Counted from the stretch's first letter, positions 7,537-17,553 are shown. The stretch is DNA of 64,000 nt from Streptomyces sp. Je 1-79 (GCF_025195125.1 NZ_JAMGSL010000003.1:89546-153545); one strand, 5' to 3'. A program made the numbers and translations. Notes: generated by a model from the letters alone, not told the origin.

Positions 7537-8811
7537 TCAGCGCCGCACCGCACATTTCCACGGCCCGTCTCCGCCGATCCGCAGCAGTCCGGGACCCGGC
7601 ACGGGGGCGCTGACACGGACCTCGCCGATCTCGTTGACGAGCAGGTCCTGGTCCTCCGCGTCGTACTCGGGCTCGCTCGGCGGTGTGTGCTGGTGGACGG
7701 TGAAGTTGGACGCGCCGTGGTGGAGGAAGTCGAGGACGCCGGGCGGCCCGTCGTAGACGACGAGGTCGTGGGCGTGGCCCTCGATGTGGCTGTCGAAGCG
7801 ACGGGCGTGGGTGAGGGGGAGGACCCGCAGGGTCCAGGGGGTGTCCGCCTCGACCCGCAGGGTCAGCGGCCGGTCCGGCGGGACGAGGGCGACGGTGCGG
7901 GCGAGGACGTCGTCCTCGTAGGCCATGAGCAGGAAGTCCTCGGCGCGGCCGTAGGCGTCGCAGGACTCGATGGTGGTCGAGATCGAGTGGCGCGACTCGA
8001 TCTCCAGGAGCGCCCAGCCCGGCGGGATGGCCGGGTCGCACCGCACGGTCTCCTTGCCGCGGCCCTGGTGGACGGAGGGCCGGAAGGAGGAGGAGAAGGG
8101 ATCGACGGCCGGGGCCTGGGGAGCGGCGAGGGGCCCGTGTCCCTGCCTTCCGACCGGCTGGGGCGGGAGGACGTGCCCCGGGCCGGGGATCGGGGCGGGC
8201 GCGGGGCCGTACCCCGGGCCGGGGATCGGGGAAGCGGGCGGCGGGACGTACCCCGGGCCCGGGATCGGGGCGGGCGGGGGCTCGACCACGATGCCGAAGT
8301 CCGTCGCGAGACCGGCGAGACCCGAGGCGTACCCCTGCCCCACCGCACGGAACCTCCAGCCGCCCGCCCGCCGGTAGAACTCGCCGAAGACGAACGCCGT
8401 CTCCGTCGTCGCGTCCCCGATGGCGAAGTACGCGACCGGTGCGCCCGAGAGATCCGTGACCCGGACGTCCAGACCCGGCAGCTGCCCGAAGGTCCCGCCG
8501 TCCGCCGACGCGGCGACCACCACGCGCTCGATCCCGGCCTCCATCCGCGCCAGATCCAGCCACAGCCAGTCCGCCGCCGCGGTGCCCGGCGCGCCCGGCG
8601 CCGACTTCCCCAGGTGCCGCACCGCGCCGGAGGGATGCTCGGTGTGGTTGTAGAAGACGAGATCCGCGTCGCCCCGTACCCGTCCGCCGCCGTCGAGCAG
8701 CAGCGCGGAGAGGTCCACCTCGGGGGCGCCGGGGACGGTCTGCCAGGTGACGGCGGTCTGGAGGGCCTGGGTGGGCACCGGCAGGTTGGCGCCCTTGGGC
8801 AACTGGGTCAT
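7537..8811 (-). CDS. TerD-domain protein with a proline/glycine-rich linker
   Basis: A 424-residue protein. The N-terminal ~190 residues are a TerD domain (KGANLPV start, VDLSALLLDGGGRVRGDADLVFYN, and later FAIGDATTETAFVFGEFYRR), the calcium-binding fold of tellurite and stress-response proteins. A linker then repeats PIPGPGY/PIPGPGH three times. The C-terminal ~200 residues form a second domain that I do not recognise. CAGGAT ends 6 bases before the ATG and could be a weak -10. No other ter genes are adjacent. A role in stress-related signalling is inferred from the family only. Confidence 0.85.
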   Translation of the reverse strand: MTQLPKGANLPVPTQALQTAVTWQTVPGAPEVDLSALLLDGGGRVRGDADLVFYNHTEHPSGAVRHLGKSAPGAPGTAAADWLWLDLARMEAGIERVVVAASADGGTFGQLPGLDVRVTDLSGAPVAYFAIGDATTETAFVFGEFYRRAGGWRFRAVGQGYASGLAGLATDFGIVVEPPPAPIPGPGYVPPPASPIPGPGYGPAPAPIPGPGHVLPPQPVGRQGHGPLAAPQAPAVDPFSSSFRPSVHQGRGKETVRCDPAIPPGWALLEIESRHSISTTIESCDAYGRAEDFLLMAYEDDVLARTVALVPPDRPLTLRVEADTPWTLRVLPLTHARRFDSHIEGHAHDLVVYDGPPGVLDFLHHGASNFTVHQHTPPSEPEYDAEDQDLLVNEIGEVRVSAPVPGPGLLRIGGDGPWKCAVRR

Positions 8812-8870
8812 GGGCGGATCCTGTCACCCGGAGGCCCGGCTTCGAACGCGTTGTCCGAATTCCGCCGGTC

Positions 8871-8944
8871 CGACCCGCCACGCCACCGGTCCGCCGGCCG
8901 CCGACCCGCCACGCCACCGGTCCGCCGGTCCGACCCGCCACGCC
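8871..8944. repeat. Short direct repeats upstream of the TerD gene
   Basis: The unit CGACCCGCCACGCC, mostly followed by ACCGGTCCGCCGG, starts at 8871, 8902 and 8931 (spacing 31 and 29). The third copy is truncated. The gap 8812-9014 holds these repeats and the asd terminator and nothing else that I can identify. Confidence 0.7.
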
Positions 8945-8966
8945 GCCGCCCCCCGGGCGGTACGCC

Positions 8967-9002
8967 GGAGGGGCGGCCGTCCTCCCGGACGGCCGCCCCT
9001 CC
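8967..9002 (-). terminator. Terminator downstream of asd
   Basis: Perfect 16-bp arms (8967-8982 and 8987-9002) with a TCCC loop begin 12 bases after the asd stop on the minus strand. Confidence 0.85.
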
Positions 9003-9014
9003 CGTGGAGCGAGG

Positions 9015-10173
<1,159 letters not shown>

Positions 10174-10189
10174 CACTCGTACAGCGGTG

Positions 10190-13100
10190 TTACGGAGTGA
10201 CCTTGCCGATCACGACGCTGCCGGCGCCCGCGGCGGTGCCGCGCGCGTTCAGCAGCTGGACCTCGCCGAAGAACTGCCGGCCCTCGGGCGCGGCACCGGC
10301 GACGAGCACCTGCGCGGCGACCTTGGCGGTTCCGCCGTTGGCCAGCGGGTAGCTCTTGGACGCGTCGACCTGGACGCTGCCGAGCGCGGCCGAGTAGTAC
10401 ACGTCCTTGTAGTCGAAGGTCGTACCGCCCTCGGCCTGCACCGAGTAACCGTCGATCACGATCGTGTAGGTACCGGCGGCCGGCTTGACCAGCGAGACGG
10501 CCTCCTCCGAGTCGCCGTCGGCGGCCTGGCCCACCTGCACGCCGTCGCGCAGGACCGTCAGGTCGAGGTCGGCGGCCTTGTCCGAGGTGTTGCCGATCGC
10601 GACGTCGAGCCGCTCGACACCCTCACCGATGGTGACGGTCTTCGTCTGCTGCTCGTGGTGCTTGATCGTCGGCGTCTCGACCTTGGCCGAGCCCAGCGGG
10701 CCGCCCTGCAGCTTGCCGTCGATGGCGGCGAACTTGTTGGTGACGGTCCACTCGACGGCGGCCGGGGTGCCGACCTTCGCCTCGGCGACGGTCTGCGTGG
10801 CCGGGTCGAAGTCGGCACCGAGCACCGAGACGTCCAGCTTGTACGGGTTGTCCAGGTCGGGCGAGGTGCGGCGCGCCTCGACCTCGATCTCCCAGACGCC
10901 CGGAGTCGGGTTGCTGTACGAACGCAGGTCCGCGCGGCAGCCGTTGCCCGGGTTGTAGTGCGGGTAGCACACGTTGGACGCGGTGGACTCGAAGGCCACG
11001 CCGTAGGGGTGGATCGAGATGAACCGGGTCTGGCTCTTCTCCTTCAGGCCACCGAGGGCGACCTCAAGGGTCTTGGCGCCCTCCGGCACGGTCACGAAGT
11101 ACGACTTGTGGCTGTTGCGCTGGACCGAGCCGGACGCCGAGACGGCGTAGCCGGGCGCGGCCAGGTCGCTCGCGACGACCGAGGTGGCGAGGATCTGCTT
11201 GTCCACGCCCTCCGTGCGGTCGTCGTCCGCCTCCAGGATCACGCTGTGCACACCGGCGGAGGTCGGCCGGGCCTGGATCTTGACGGTGACCGGCTTGTTC
11301 AGCGGCAGGTCGACCTCGTCGTCACCGAGGATCCGGAACGTTCCGTCGTTGTACTTCAGGTCCAGCTCGTGCTCGATGGTCCGGTTCGGACCGGTCGTGC
11401 GCGTGATGGTGACGTCGTAGACCTTCTTCTGGCCGACCTTGAGGCCGCCCTCACGGTCGTACACACCGGTGCCGGTGTGCGGGGCCGGGAAGATCGCCGT
11501 GTCGACCGGGGCCTCGACCTTGTACTCGTGCGCCGTGGCGCCGTCCTTGATCGAGTCCCAGGCCTCGTTGATGTCGATCAGACCCGAGCCCTGCTCGTGG
11601 GCCGCGACGCCGGAGATCCGGTGGGCGGTCGAGGTGAGCGCGGTGCGCAGGGTCAGCGGCGAGAGCTCGATGCGCTTCTGCTTCGCGGCGGAGAGCAGCA
11701 GCGCGCTCGCGCCCGCGACCTGCGGGGAGGACATCGAGGTGCCGTTGAGCATCCCGTAACCGGCGGGGAGCGCGTAGCCGGACTCGGGCACGCCGGCGCC
11801 GGCCTGCCAGGTCGGGATGGTGTTCACGGCCGAGCCCGGACCGGTGATGGTCGGGGTGAAGCCGCCGTCCTCACGCGGGCCGCGCGAGGAGAAGGGGAAC
11901 ATCGCGTACGACTTGGTGACGGCCGAGCCGTAGTTGGCGGCCCAGGTCGACTGGGAGATCGCCGCGCCGACCGAGACGACCTTGTCGGCCAGGCCCGGGT
12001 CGCCGATCGTGTTGATGCCCGGGCCGGAGTTGCCGGCCGAGATCACCAGCTGCACACCGTACTGGTCGATCAGACGGGTGTAGAGACGGGCGCGGACGTT
12101 GTCGCCGTCGTTCTGCGCGGGCAGGCCGCCGATCGACATGTTGACGATGTCGACGCCGCGGTTGACGACGAGGTCCGTCATGCCCTCGGTGAGGGCGGTG
12201 TTGGTGCAGCCGCCGGTCCAGGTGCAGGCGCGCGAGGAGACGATCTTCGCGCCGGGCGCCGCGCCGTTCATCCGGCCGCCGAAGAGGCCCTTGGCGGCGG
12301 TGATGCCGGCGACGTGCGTGCCGTGGGAGGACTCGACGACACCGATGTTGACGAAGTCGCGCTTCTGGCCGACCCAGGTCCCGCCCAGCGGGTCCATCGC
12401 GACGTCCTTGCGGATCTCGACGACGAACGGCGTCTTCTCGACGACCTCGGTGGCCGGGTTGTCGGTACCGAAGTAGCCGATCTGGTACCCGTCCTTGTAC
12501 GGCTTCATCGACGCGTTGTCCGTGAAGTCGTTGTTCTGGTCGGTGTCCACACGGACGGTACCGGCGGCCGGGTCGTACAGCATGCCGAAGACGTCGGTGG
12601 TGTCGCCGTCGCGGTTGATGTCACCGGCCGGGTCGCCGCCCGCGGTGACCGCCTCGCTGAAGCGGCTGAACTGGTAGGAGCCCGCGGGCGCCTTCCAGGA
12701 CTGCGACGAGGCGGTGAAGACCGGGCCCGCGACCGGGGTGATCTGGGCGCGCCAGGTGCCGTCGCCCTCGGTCAGGGGGTCGGTGGCGGTGACCCAGTCG
12801 GCGATCTTGCGCTCGCCGGTGGTGGTCTTCTGGAGCGCCGGGTGGCCCAGGTCGACACCGGAGTCGAGGATGCCGATGGTCACGCCGCGGCCGTCGGCCC
12901 GGGGGTTGTCCTCGACGAACTCGACCGCACCCGTCTCGTGGGACGGGTTGTACGGGTTCTTGGCCGGGGTCTTCCTGTCCGGCGCCGGGTACGTCCGGGA
13001 GACGGTCGTGCCCTCGACGGCGCCGGTGGTGCCCGCGTCCGGGGTCGGGTCGTCCAGCTTGATCTCGGCCTGGAGGTCGATCGACTGGACGGAGGAGAGC

Positions 13101-13507
13101 TTGGTGGCCGCCGTGATGGCGGCCTCCGCCTTGGCGGTCGGGATGGTGGCGCGGACGTAGCCGAGCTTGTCGTTCTGCCGGCCGACCGAGGCGCCCTGGA
13201 CGGCGTCGAGCTGGCCGGCGACCTGCTCGGTGGCGCCGGGAGCGGTGGCGACGAGGATCGTGACGTTCTTCTCGCCGGTCGCCTCGGCCTCGGTGAGGCG
13301 CTGGGCGTCCGTCGGGCCCAGCTTGTCGGCGGAGCCCGCCGACTTCACCGGAGGAGTGGTCGCCGGGTCGTCGGCGGCCAGGACCGGAGCAGCACCGGCC
13401 GCGATGAGCGCGGTCACGAGTCCGGCGGCGGCCGCGATACGGGCCGCACGTCTGTGTCCGGGGGTCGAGCGCCCGGGTATGGAGCTCTGAGATTCGGGGG
13501 TGGTCAT
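10190..13507 (-). CDS. Secreted S8 (subtilisin-like) serine peptidase
   Basis: A 1105-residue exported protease. It has a signal peptide of about 45 residues (basic HRRAAR, hydrophobic core, PVLAADD cleavage region), then an inhibitor-like propeptide to about residue 180. The catalytic triad is visible: Asp215 in ILDSGVDLGHP, His395 in SSHGTHVAGI and Ser591 in NGTSMSSPQVAGA, with the oxyanion Asn493 in AGNSGPG. The ~500 residues after the catalytic domain look like beta-sandwich modules. The long distance between Asp and His holds an insertion. Its function is probably extracellular protein degradation. The ATG at 13507 follows CAGGGATGTAA. Confidence 0.93.
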   Translation of the reverse strand: MTTPESQSSIPGRSTPGHRRAARIAAAAGLVTALIAAGAAPVLAADDPATTPPVKSAGSADKLGPTDAQRLTEAEATGEKNVTILVATAPGATEQVAGQLDAVQGASVGRQNDKLGYVRATIPTAKAEAAITAATKLSSVQSIDLQAEIKLDDPTPDAGTTGAVEGTTVSRTYPAPDRKTPAKNPYNPSHETGAVEFVEDNPRADGRGVTIGILDSGVDLGHPALQKTTTGERKIADWVTATDPLTEGDGTWRAQITPVAGPVFTASSQSWKAPAGSYQFSRFSEAVTAGGDPAGDINRDGDTTDVFGMLYDPAAGTVRVDTDQNNDFTDNASMKPYKDGYQIGYFGTDNPATEVVEKTPFVVEIRKDVAMDPLGGTWVGQKRDFVNIGVVESSHGTHVAGITAAKGLFGGRMNGAAPGAKIVSSRACTWTGGCTNTALTEGMTDLVVNRGVDIVNMSIGGLPAQNDGDNVRARLYTRLIDQYGVQLVISAGNSGPGINTIGDPGLADKVVSVGAAISQSTWAANYGSAVTKSYAMFPFSSRGPREDGGFTPTITGPGSAVNTIPTWQAGAGVPESGYALPAGYGMLNGTSMSSPQVAGASALLLSAAKQKRIELSPLTLRTALTSTAHRISGVAAHEQGSGLIDINEAWDSIKDGATAHEYKVEAPVDTAIFPAPHTGTGVYDREGGLKVGQKKVYDVTITRTTGPNRTIEHELDLKYNDGTFRILGDDEVDLPLNKPVTVKIQARPTSAGVHSVILEADDDRTEGVDKQILATSVVASDLAAPGYAVSASGSVQRNSHKSYFVTVPEGAKTLEVALGGLKEKSQTRFISIHPYGVAFESTASNVCYPHYNPGNGCRADLRSYSNPTPGVWEIEVEARRTSPDLDNPYKLDVSVLGADFDPATQTVAEAKVGTPAAVEWTVTNKFAAIDGKLQGGPLGSAKVETPTIKHHEQQTKTVTIGEGVERLDVAIGNTSDKAADLDLTVLRDGVQVGQAADGDSEEAVSLVKPAAGTYTIVIDGYSVQAEGGTTFDYKDVYYSAALGSVQVDASKSYPLANGGTAKVAAQVLVAGAAPEGRQFFGEVQLLNARGTAAGAGSVVIGKVTP

Positions 13508-13705
13508 TTACATCCCTGTTTGTGAAAGAAGAGGGTCCGGATTTCGGTACCGGATGACCGCTCAGCCTTTCGCAAGTGACAGGGGTTTGTGGAGAGTTGT
13601 CGAAGGCGGGATTCTGACGTGGCGCACATCCGCCACGGGACGGGTTGCGCCATGGGGGGACGTATCCCCGCCAAGCGGGGCGAGTCGACTGCCTCGTACC
13701 GCCGG

Positions 13706-14248
13706 TTAGTTGTCCTTTGTACGGGCGTAGTGGCGCGAGGCCTTGGCGCGGTTGCCGCAGACCGCCATCGAGCACCACCGCCGGGTGCCGTTCCGTGAGG
13801 TGTCGAAGAAATGCAGGATGCACGCGTCGTGGGCGCAGGACCGGATGCGGTCGGGCGCGGCGCGCAGCAGGTCGAGGTAGTCGCGGGCGGCCGTCCAGCC
13901 CGGCCCCCAGGTGGTGTCCGCGAACTCGGGCCGCTCGCCCGGCCCCTCGGGGGTGAGGGTGGCGCGGATGCGGCCGTGCCCGAGGACGGCGTCGACGCGG
14001 GCGGTGGCGGCGGGGTCGCCGGGCCGGTCGACGAGGCCGGCGAGTGCGTCGCGGGCGGCGAGCGTGTGGCGGAGGGTGGCCGCGTCGGCGGCGAAGTGCT
14101 CGTCGAGCCCGTTGGCGTGGAGCCAGACGGCCAGCCCCTCGGTGTCCGTGAGCAGGTCCTGGCGTGCGCCGTCCAGCATCCAGCGGGTGTTGAGCAGGTC
14201 GAGGGAGACGGGCTCGCCGACCAGGGGTCGCGGGTCGGAAACGGTCAT
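13706..14248 (-). CDS. CGNR zinc-finger (ABATE-domain) putative regulator
   Basis: A 180-residue protein. The N-terminal ABATE region begins with LVGEPVSLDLLNTRW, and the C-terminal CGNR finger reads CAHDACILHFFDTSRNGTRR then WCSMAVCGNRAKASRHYAR. The four cysteines are in two C-x3/4-C pairs. Proteins of this kind are thought to bind nucleic acid as stress-responsive regulators. It starts at ATG 14248 behind GAGGAGGGCG. It is divergent from a VOC protein, with CTAACC-type inverted repeats in the gap, which suggests that it represses itself and the VOC gene. Confidence 0.9.
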   Translation of the reverse strand: MTVSDPRPLVGEPVSLDLLNTRWMLDGARQDLLTDTEGLAVWLHANGLDEHFAADAATLRHTLAARDALAGLVDRPGDPAATARVDAVLGHGRIRATLTPEGPGERPEFADTTWGPGWTAARDYLDLLRAAPDRIRSCAHDACILHFFDTSRNGTRRWCSMAVCGNRAKASRHYARTKDN

Positions 14249-14271
14249 GTCGGACGCCCTCCTCGTGGAAC

Positions 14272-14341
14272 TAACCCCTCAAGGTTACGTGACCGGTTGC
14301 ATCCTTGCTCTCTAACCTCTAATGTAGATCTCAGAGGTTAG
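14272..14341. promoter_or_regulatory. CTAACC/GGTTAG operator cluster between the CGNR and VOC genes
   Basis: Two inverted pairs share the half-site TAACC. TAACC (14272-14276) pairs with GGTTA (14283-14287). The 9-bp perfect arms CTAACCTCT (14312-14320) and AGAGGTTAG (14333-14341) have a 12-bp centre. The second lies 28 bases before the VOC start codon and the first 24 bases before the CGNR start. Confidence 0.65.
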
Positions 14342-14369
14342 TACTCATCCTGCTGAGAGGGGAACCGCC

Positions 14370-14825
14370 ATGTCGGCGATCGGCACGCTGGTCACCAACC
14401 ACATCGGGCTCAACGTCACGGATCTGGAGCGCTCGCTCGACTTCTACGGGAACGTCCTCGGCTTCGAGGTGCTCGGCGAGGGCAAGGAGGACGGGCGGCG
14501 CTACGCGTTCCTGGGCCAGGGGGGCAAGCTCGTCGTCACGCTCTGGCAGCAGGCGGAGGGCGGGTACGACTCCGGCCGCGCCGGCCTGCACCACCTCGCG
14601 TTCGAGGCCGAGTCGATCGACCGGGTCAAGGCGGCGGAGGCGGCCCTGAAGGAGCGCGGCACCGACTTCGCCTACGAGGGCGTGGTCCCCCACTCCGAGG
14701 GCGGTTCCTCGGGCGGCATCTTCTTCCACGACCCGGACGGCACCCGCCTGGAGATCTTCGCCCCGACGGGCGGCGAGGGCCTGGCAGCCCCCCACGAGTC
14801 CGCCCCCACCTGCGGCTTCTTCTAG
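14370..14825 (+). CDS. VOC-family (glyoxalase/dioxygenase fold) protein
   Basis: A 151-residue vicinal-oxygen-chelate protein. Two beta-alpha-beta-beta-beta modules are seen: NHIGLNVTDLERSLDFYGNV at the N-terminus, and the second begins near GLHHLAFEAESIDRV. Putative metal ligands are His14, His75 region and the Glu in DGTRLEIFAP. Members act as glyoxalases, dioxygenases or resistance proteins; substrate cannot be read from the sequence. SD AGAGGGGAACC precedes the ATG. Divergence from the CGNR regulator suggests inducible expression. Confidence 0.88.
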   Translation: MSAIGTLVTNHIGLNVTDLERSLDFYGNVLGFEVLGEGKEDGRRYAFLGQGGKLVVTLWQQAEGGYDSGRAGLHHLAFEAESIDRVKAAEAALKERGTDFAYEGVVPHSEGGSSGGIFFHDPDGTRLEIFAPTGGEGLAAPHESAPTCGFF

Positions 14826-14849
14826 CAGCCCGACCTCGTCGTGGGCATT

Positions 14850-14869
14850 CGTTCCGCCGGGGCGGAACG
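14850..14869. repeat. Intergenic palindrome after the VOC gene
   Basis: CGTTCCGCC (14850-14858) and GGCGGAACG (14861-14869) form a perfect 9-bp hairpin with a GG centre. Similar CGTTCCGCC/GGCGGAACG elements flanked by GTGGGCA seem to me to recur between Streptomyces genes, but this is from memory. It may act as the VOC terminator. Confidence 0.5.
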
Positions 14870-14956
14870 GGTGGGCACAACGCCACGAACGCGCTCACCG
14901 CGCCGAGGTCTCGCACCCCGACCCCCAGGACCGGCACCACGAAGGGACCCAAGGAC

Positions 14957-15856
14957 ATGGACCCGTACAACCCCGGCTCCCTCGCCGTCCAAGCAAGGTT
15001 CGGGGTCCGCGACGCGGCCGTCCACATCGGCCGCTCCATCACCACCGGCATCCGCCCCGTCGCCGCCGCCTTCCTCGAACTCCAGCCCATGCTCGTGCTC
15101 GCCGCGGCGGACGGCGACGGGCATGTCTGGAGCACCCTCCTGACCGGCACCCCCGGCTTCGTCCGGGCGACCGGGCCGCACACCATCTCGGTGGCGGCCC
15201 CACCCCCCGCCCCCGGGCCCGCGCCCGTCGGAACGATGGCCCTCGACCCCCGCACCCGCCGCCGCATGCGCCTCAACGGCATCGCCCGCCCCAGCGCCCG
15301 CGGCTTCACCGTCGAGGCCGAGCAGGTCTTCTCCAACTGCCCCAAGTACCTCCAGAAGCGCGAGCTGTACCCGCCCGACCTCACCACCGAACCCGGCGAC
15401 CCGGTCCACGGCACCGCGCTCACCCCCGACCAGGAGCGCTTCGTCCGGGCCGCCGACACCTTCTTCATCGCGACCACCGCCCCCGACGGCGTGGACGCGA
15501 GCCATCGCGGCGGCAACCCCGGCTTCGTCCTCGTCGACACCCCCACCGAGCTGAGCTGGCTCGACTACCCCGGCAACGCGATGTTCCTGACCCTCGGCAA
15601 CCTGGAGTCCGACGGTCGCGCGGGCCTGCTCTTCATCGACTGGCGGACCGGCACCACGCTCCAGCTCTCCGGCACCGCCCGCACCGACTACGGCCCCGAC
15701 GGCACCCGCGTCAACCGCTTCCGCCTCTCGCGGGCCGTCGAAACCCCGTCCGCGAGCCCCCTGCGCTGGTCGGACCCCGAGTACTCACCCGCCAACCCGC
15801 CCCTTTCCAGGACCCCGCATGACATCGAGCCCCCTGGTTCTAACCTCGGCACATGA
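14957..15856 (+). CDS. Pyridoxamine 5'-phosphate oxidase-family (FMN-binding split barrel) protein
   Basis: A 299-residue protein. The N-terminal part resembles flavin-binding PPOX-like proteins (HIGRSITTGIRPVAAAFLE, LVLAAADGDGHVWSTLLTG). The C-terminal domain contains the split-barrel signature RFVRAADTFFIATTAPDG, ASHRGGNPGFVLV, DYPGNAMFLTLGNLESDGRAGLLFID. These are typical of FMN-dependent oxidoreductases of unknown substrate. Its stop overlaps the start of the NUDIX gene (ATGA at 15853-15856), so the two are probably translated together. Confidence 0.86.
   Translation: MDPYNPGSLAVQARFGVRDAAVHIGRSITTGIRPVAAAFLELQPMLVLAAADGDGHVWSTLLTGTPGFVRATGPHTISVAAPPPAPGPAPVGTMALDPRTRRRMRLNGIARPSARGFTVEAEQVFSNCPKYLQKRELYPPDLTTEPGDPVHGTALTPDQERFVRAADTFFIATTAPDGVDASHRGGNPGFVLVDTPTELSWLDYPGNAMFLTLGNLESDGRAGLLFIDWRTGTTLQLSGTARTDYGPDGTRVNRFRLSRAVETPSASPLRWSDPEYSPANPPLSRTPHDIEPPGSNLGT
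15819..15846 (+). promoter_or_regulatory. Internal promoter for the NUDIX gene (leaderless type)
   Basis: ATGACA (15819-15824) and TAACCT (15841-15846) are separated by 16 bases, and the -10 ends 6 bases before the ATG at 15853. It lies inside the 3' end of the PPOX gene. Confidence 0.5.
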
Positions 15857-16320
15857 AGAAGGAGTTGAGGGTGGCGGCCTACGCCGTGTGTGTCCGTGAC
15901 GACGAGATACTCCTCGCCCGCTGGGTGGACGGCGCCGGGGTCAGGCGGTGGACCCTGCCCGGCGGCGGGATGGACCACGGCGAGGAACCGGTCGACACCG
16001 TCGTCCGCGAGGTCGAGGAGGAGACGGGCCATCTGACCGAGCCCGTCGCGCTGCTCGGCATCGACTCCATCCGGCGCGGCTGGCTCAACCGCCTCGGGCA
16101 GCCCGGGGACTTCCAGGGCCTGCGGATCATCTACGAGTCCCGGATCACCGGCGGCTCCCTGCGCAACGAGACCGGCGGCTCCACCGACCTCGCCGCCTGG
16201 CATCCGCTCGCCTCCGTACCGGACCTCACCCGTGTCGAACTCGTCGACATCGGACTGCAGTTGTGGCGCGAACGTCCGCCCGTCGGCCGCTCCCACCTCT
16301 CCCACCCCGCGAACGGCTGA
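15853..16320 (+). CDS. NUDIX hydrolase
   Basis: A 155-residue pyrophosphohydrolase. The NUDIX box spans about residues 37-59 and reads GGGMDHGEEPVDTVVREVEE then ETG, with the REVEEE metal-binding core intact. Such enzymes cleave nucleoside diphosphate-linked compounds; the substrate is not evident. It overlaps the PPOX-fold gene by 4 bases (ATGA), yet also has its own apparent leaderless promoter. Confidence 0.92.
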   Translation: MKKELRVAAYAVCVRDDEILLARWVDGAGVRRWTLPGGGMDHGEEPVDTVVREVEEETGHLTEPVALLGIDSIRRGWLNRLGQPGDFQGLRIIYESRITGGSLRNETGGSTDLAAWHPLASVPDLTRVELVDIGLQLWRERPPVGRSHLSHPANG

Positions 16321-16415
16321 AATCCGCTCAACCGGAGCGGCCGCGCTCAACCGCCCCGCCCGCCGTCGAGTCCCCTCCCGTGACCGCAGTTCACGACACC
16401 GACGGGGGAACCCGC

Positions 16416-17549
16416 ATGACATCCGTACGCACCGCCCGCACCGTCCTCGCCGCCACCGCCGTGGTCGCCCTCACCGCCGGAGCGCTCGCCACGCCCGCCG
16501 TCGCGGCCACCGCGCCGGGGAAGCCGGACCACACCGCCACCCAGCGGGCTCTCGACGCGGCGGTCGGGGAGGGTGTGCCGGGCGCCGTCGCCCAGGCCCG
16601 GTCCGGTCGCACGAGCTGGACCGGGACGGCCGGTGAGCGCGGAGGCAAGGACCGCTACCGGGTCGGCTCGATCACCAAGACCTTCGTGGCCACCGTCCTC
16701 CTCCAGCTCCAGGCCGAGGACCGCCTCGACCTCGACGACCACGTCGAGAAGTGGCTGCCGGGCGTGGTCCGTGGCAACGGCCACGACGGCCGGAAGATCA
16801 CCGTCCGCCAGCTCCTCAACCACACCAGCGGCGTCTACAGCGTCACCTCCGACCCCGGCTTCCAGCAGAAGGTCTTCGGTCCGGAATTCCTCCAGAACCG
16901 CTACGCCACCTGGACCCCCGAGCAGCTCGTCGCGATCGCGATGACCCACGAGCCGGACTTCGCTCCCGGCACCGCCTGGAACTACTCCAACACCAACTAC
17001 GTCCTGGCGGGCATGGTCATAGAGAAGGTGACCGGCCGCCCGTACGGCAAGGAGGTCGAGCGGCGGATCATCAAGCCGCTGAAGCTGCGCGCCACCAGCG
17101 TGCCCGGCACCACCGTGACGATGCCGAAGCCGAGTTCACGGGCGTACTCGAAGCTCTCCGTCGACCCGGACGCGACCACGGTCCACGACGTCACCGAACT
17201 GAACCCCAGCCTCGCCCACGCGGCGGGCGAGATGATCTCCGACTCCAACGATCTGCAGACCTTCTACCGGGCCCTGCTCAAGGGGAGGTTGCTGCCGAGG
17301 GCGGAGCTGCGCGAGATGACGCGGGCCGTGCCCGTCGGAGCCGAGAACCCGGAGTTCCACTACGGCCTCGGACTGATGCGGCAGAAGCTGAGCTGCGGCA
17401 AGGAGGTCTGGGGCCACGGCGGCGGCATCCACGGCTCCTCCTCGGAGGCCGTCGTCACCCGGGACGGCGAGCACTCGCTCGCCATGAACTTCAACGCCGA
17501 CTGGGCGGGGGACGGCCGGACCGTCGTCGAGGCCGAGTTCTGCGGCTGA
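16416..17549 (+). CDS. Secreted serine hydrolase (beta-lactamase / DD-carboxypeptidase family)
   Basis: A 377-residue exported S12-type enzyme. A signal peptide covers roughly residues 1-32 (hydrophobic core VLAATAVVALTAGALATPAV, AXA-type VAA site). Catalytic motifs are present: SITK as the S-x-x-K, YSN as the Y-x-N motif in NYSNTNYVLAGMVIEKVTG, and HGG in WGHGGGIHG. It resembles alkaline D-peptidases and serine beta-lactamase-like proteins acting on D-amino-acid peptides. The ATG at 16416 follows GACGGGGGAACC. It converges with the next gene with only 4 bases between the stops. Confidence 0.92.
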   Translation: MTSVRTARTVLAATAVVALTAGALATPAVAATAPGKPDHTATQRALDAAVGEGVPGAVAQARSGRTSWTGTAGERGGKDRYRVGSITKTFVATVLLQLQAEDRLDLDDHVEKWLPGVVRGNGHDGRKITVRQLLNHTSGVYSVTSDPGFQQKVFGPEFLQNRYATWTPEQLVAIAMTHEPDFAPGTAWNYSNTNYVLAGMVIEKVTGRPYGKEVERRIIKPLKLRATSVPGTTVTMPKPSSRAYSKLSVDPDATTVHDVTELNPSLAHAAGEMISDSNDLQTFYRALLKGRLLPRAELREMTRAVPVGAENPEFHYGLGLMRQKLSCGKEVWGHGGGIHGSSSEAVVTRDGEHSLAMNFNADWAGDGRTVVEAEFCG

Positions 17550-17553
17550 CGCC

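Noticed and set aside
7537..8811. Tellurite resistance operon
   Set aside because: Only one TerD-domain protein is present; no terA, terB, terC or terZ neighbours.
8967..9002. Operator for asd
   Set aside because: It lies after the asd stop and has the form of an intrinsic terminator.
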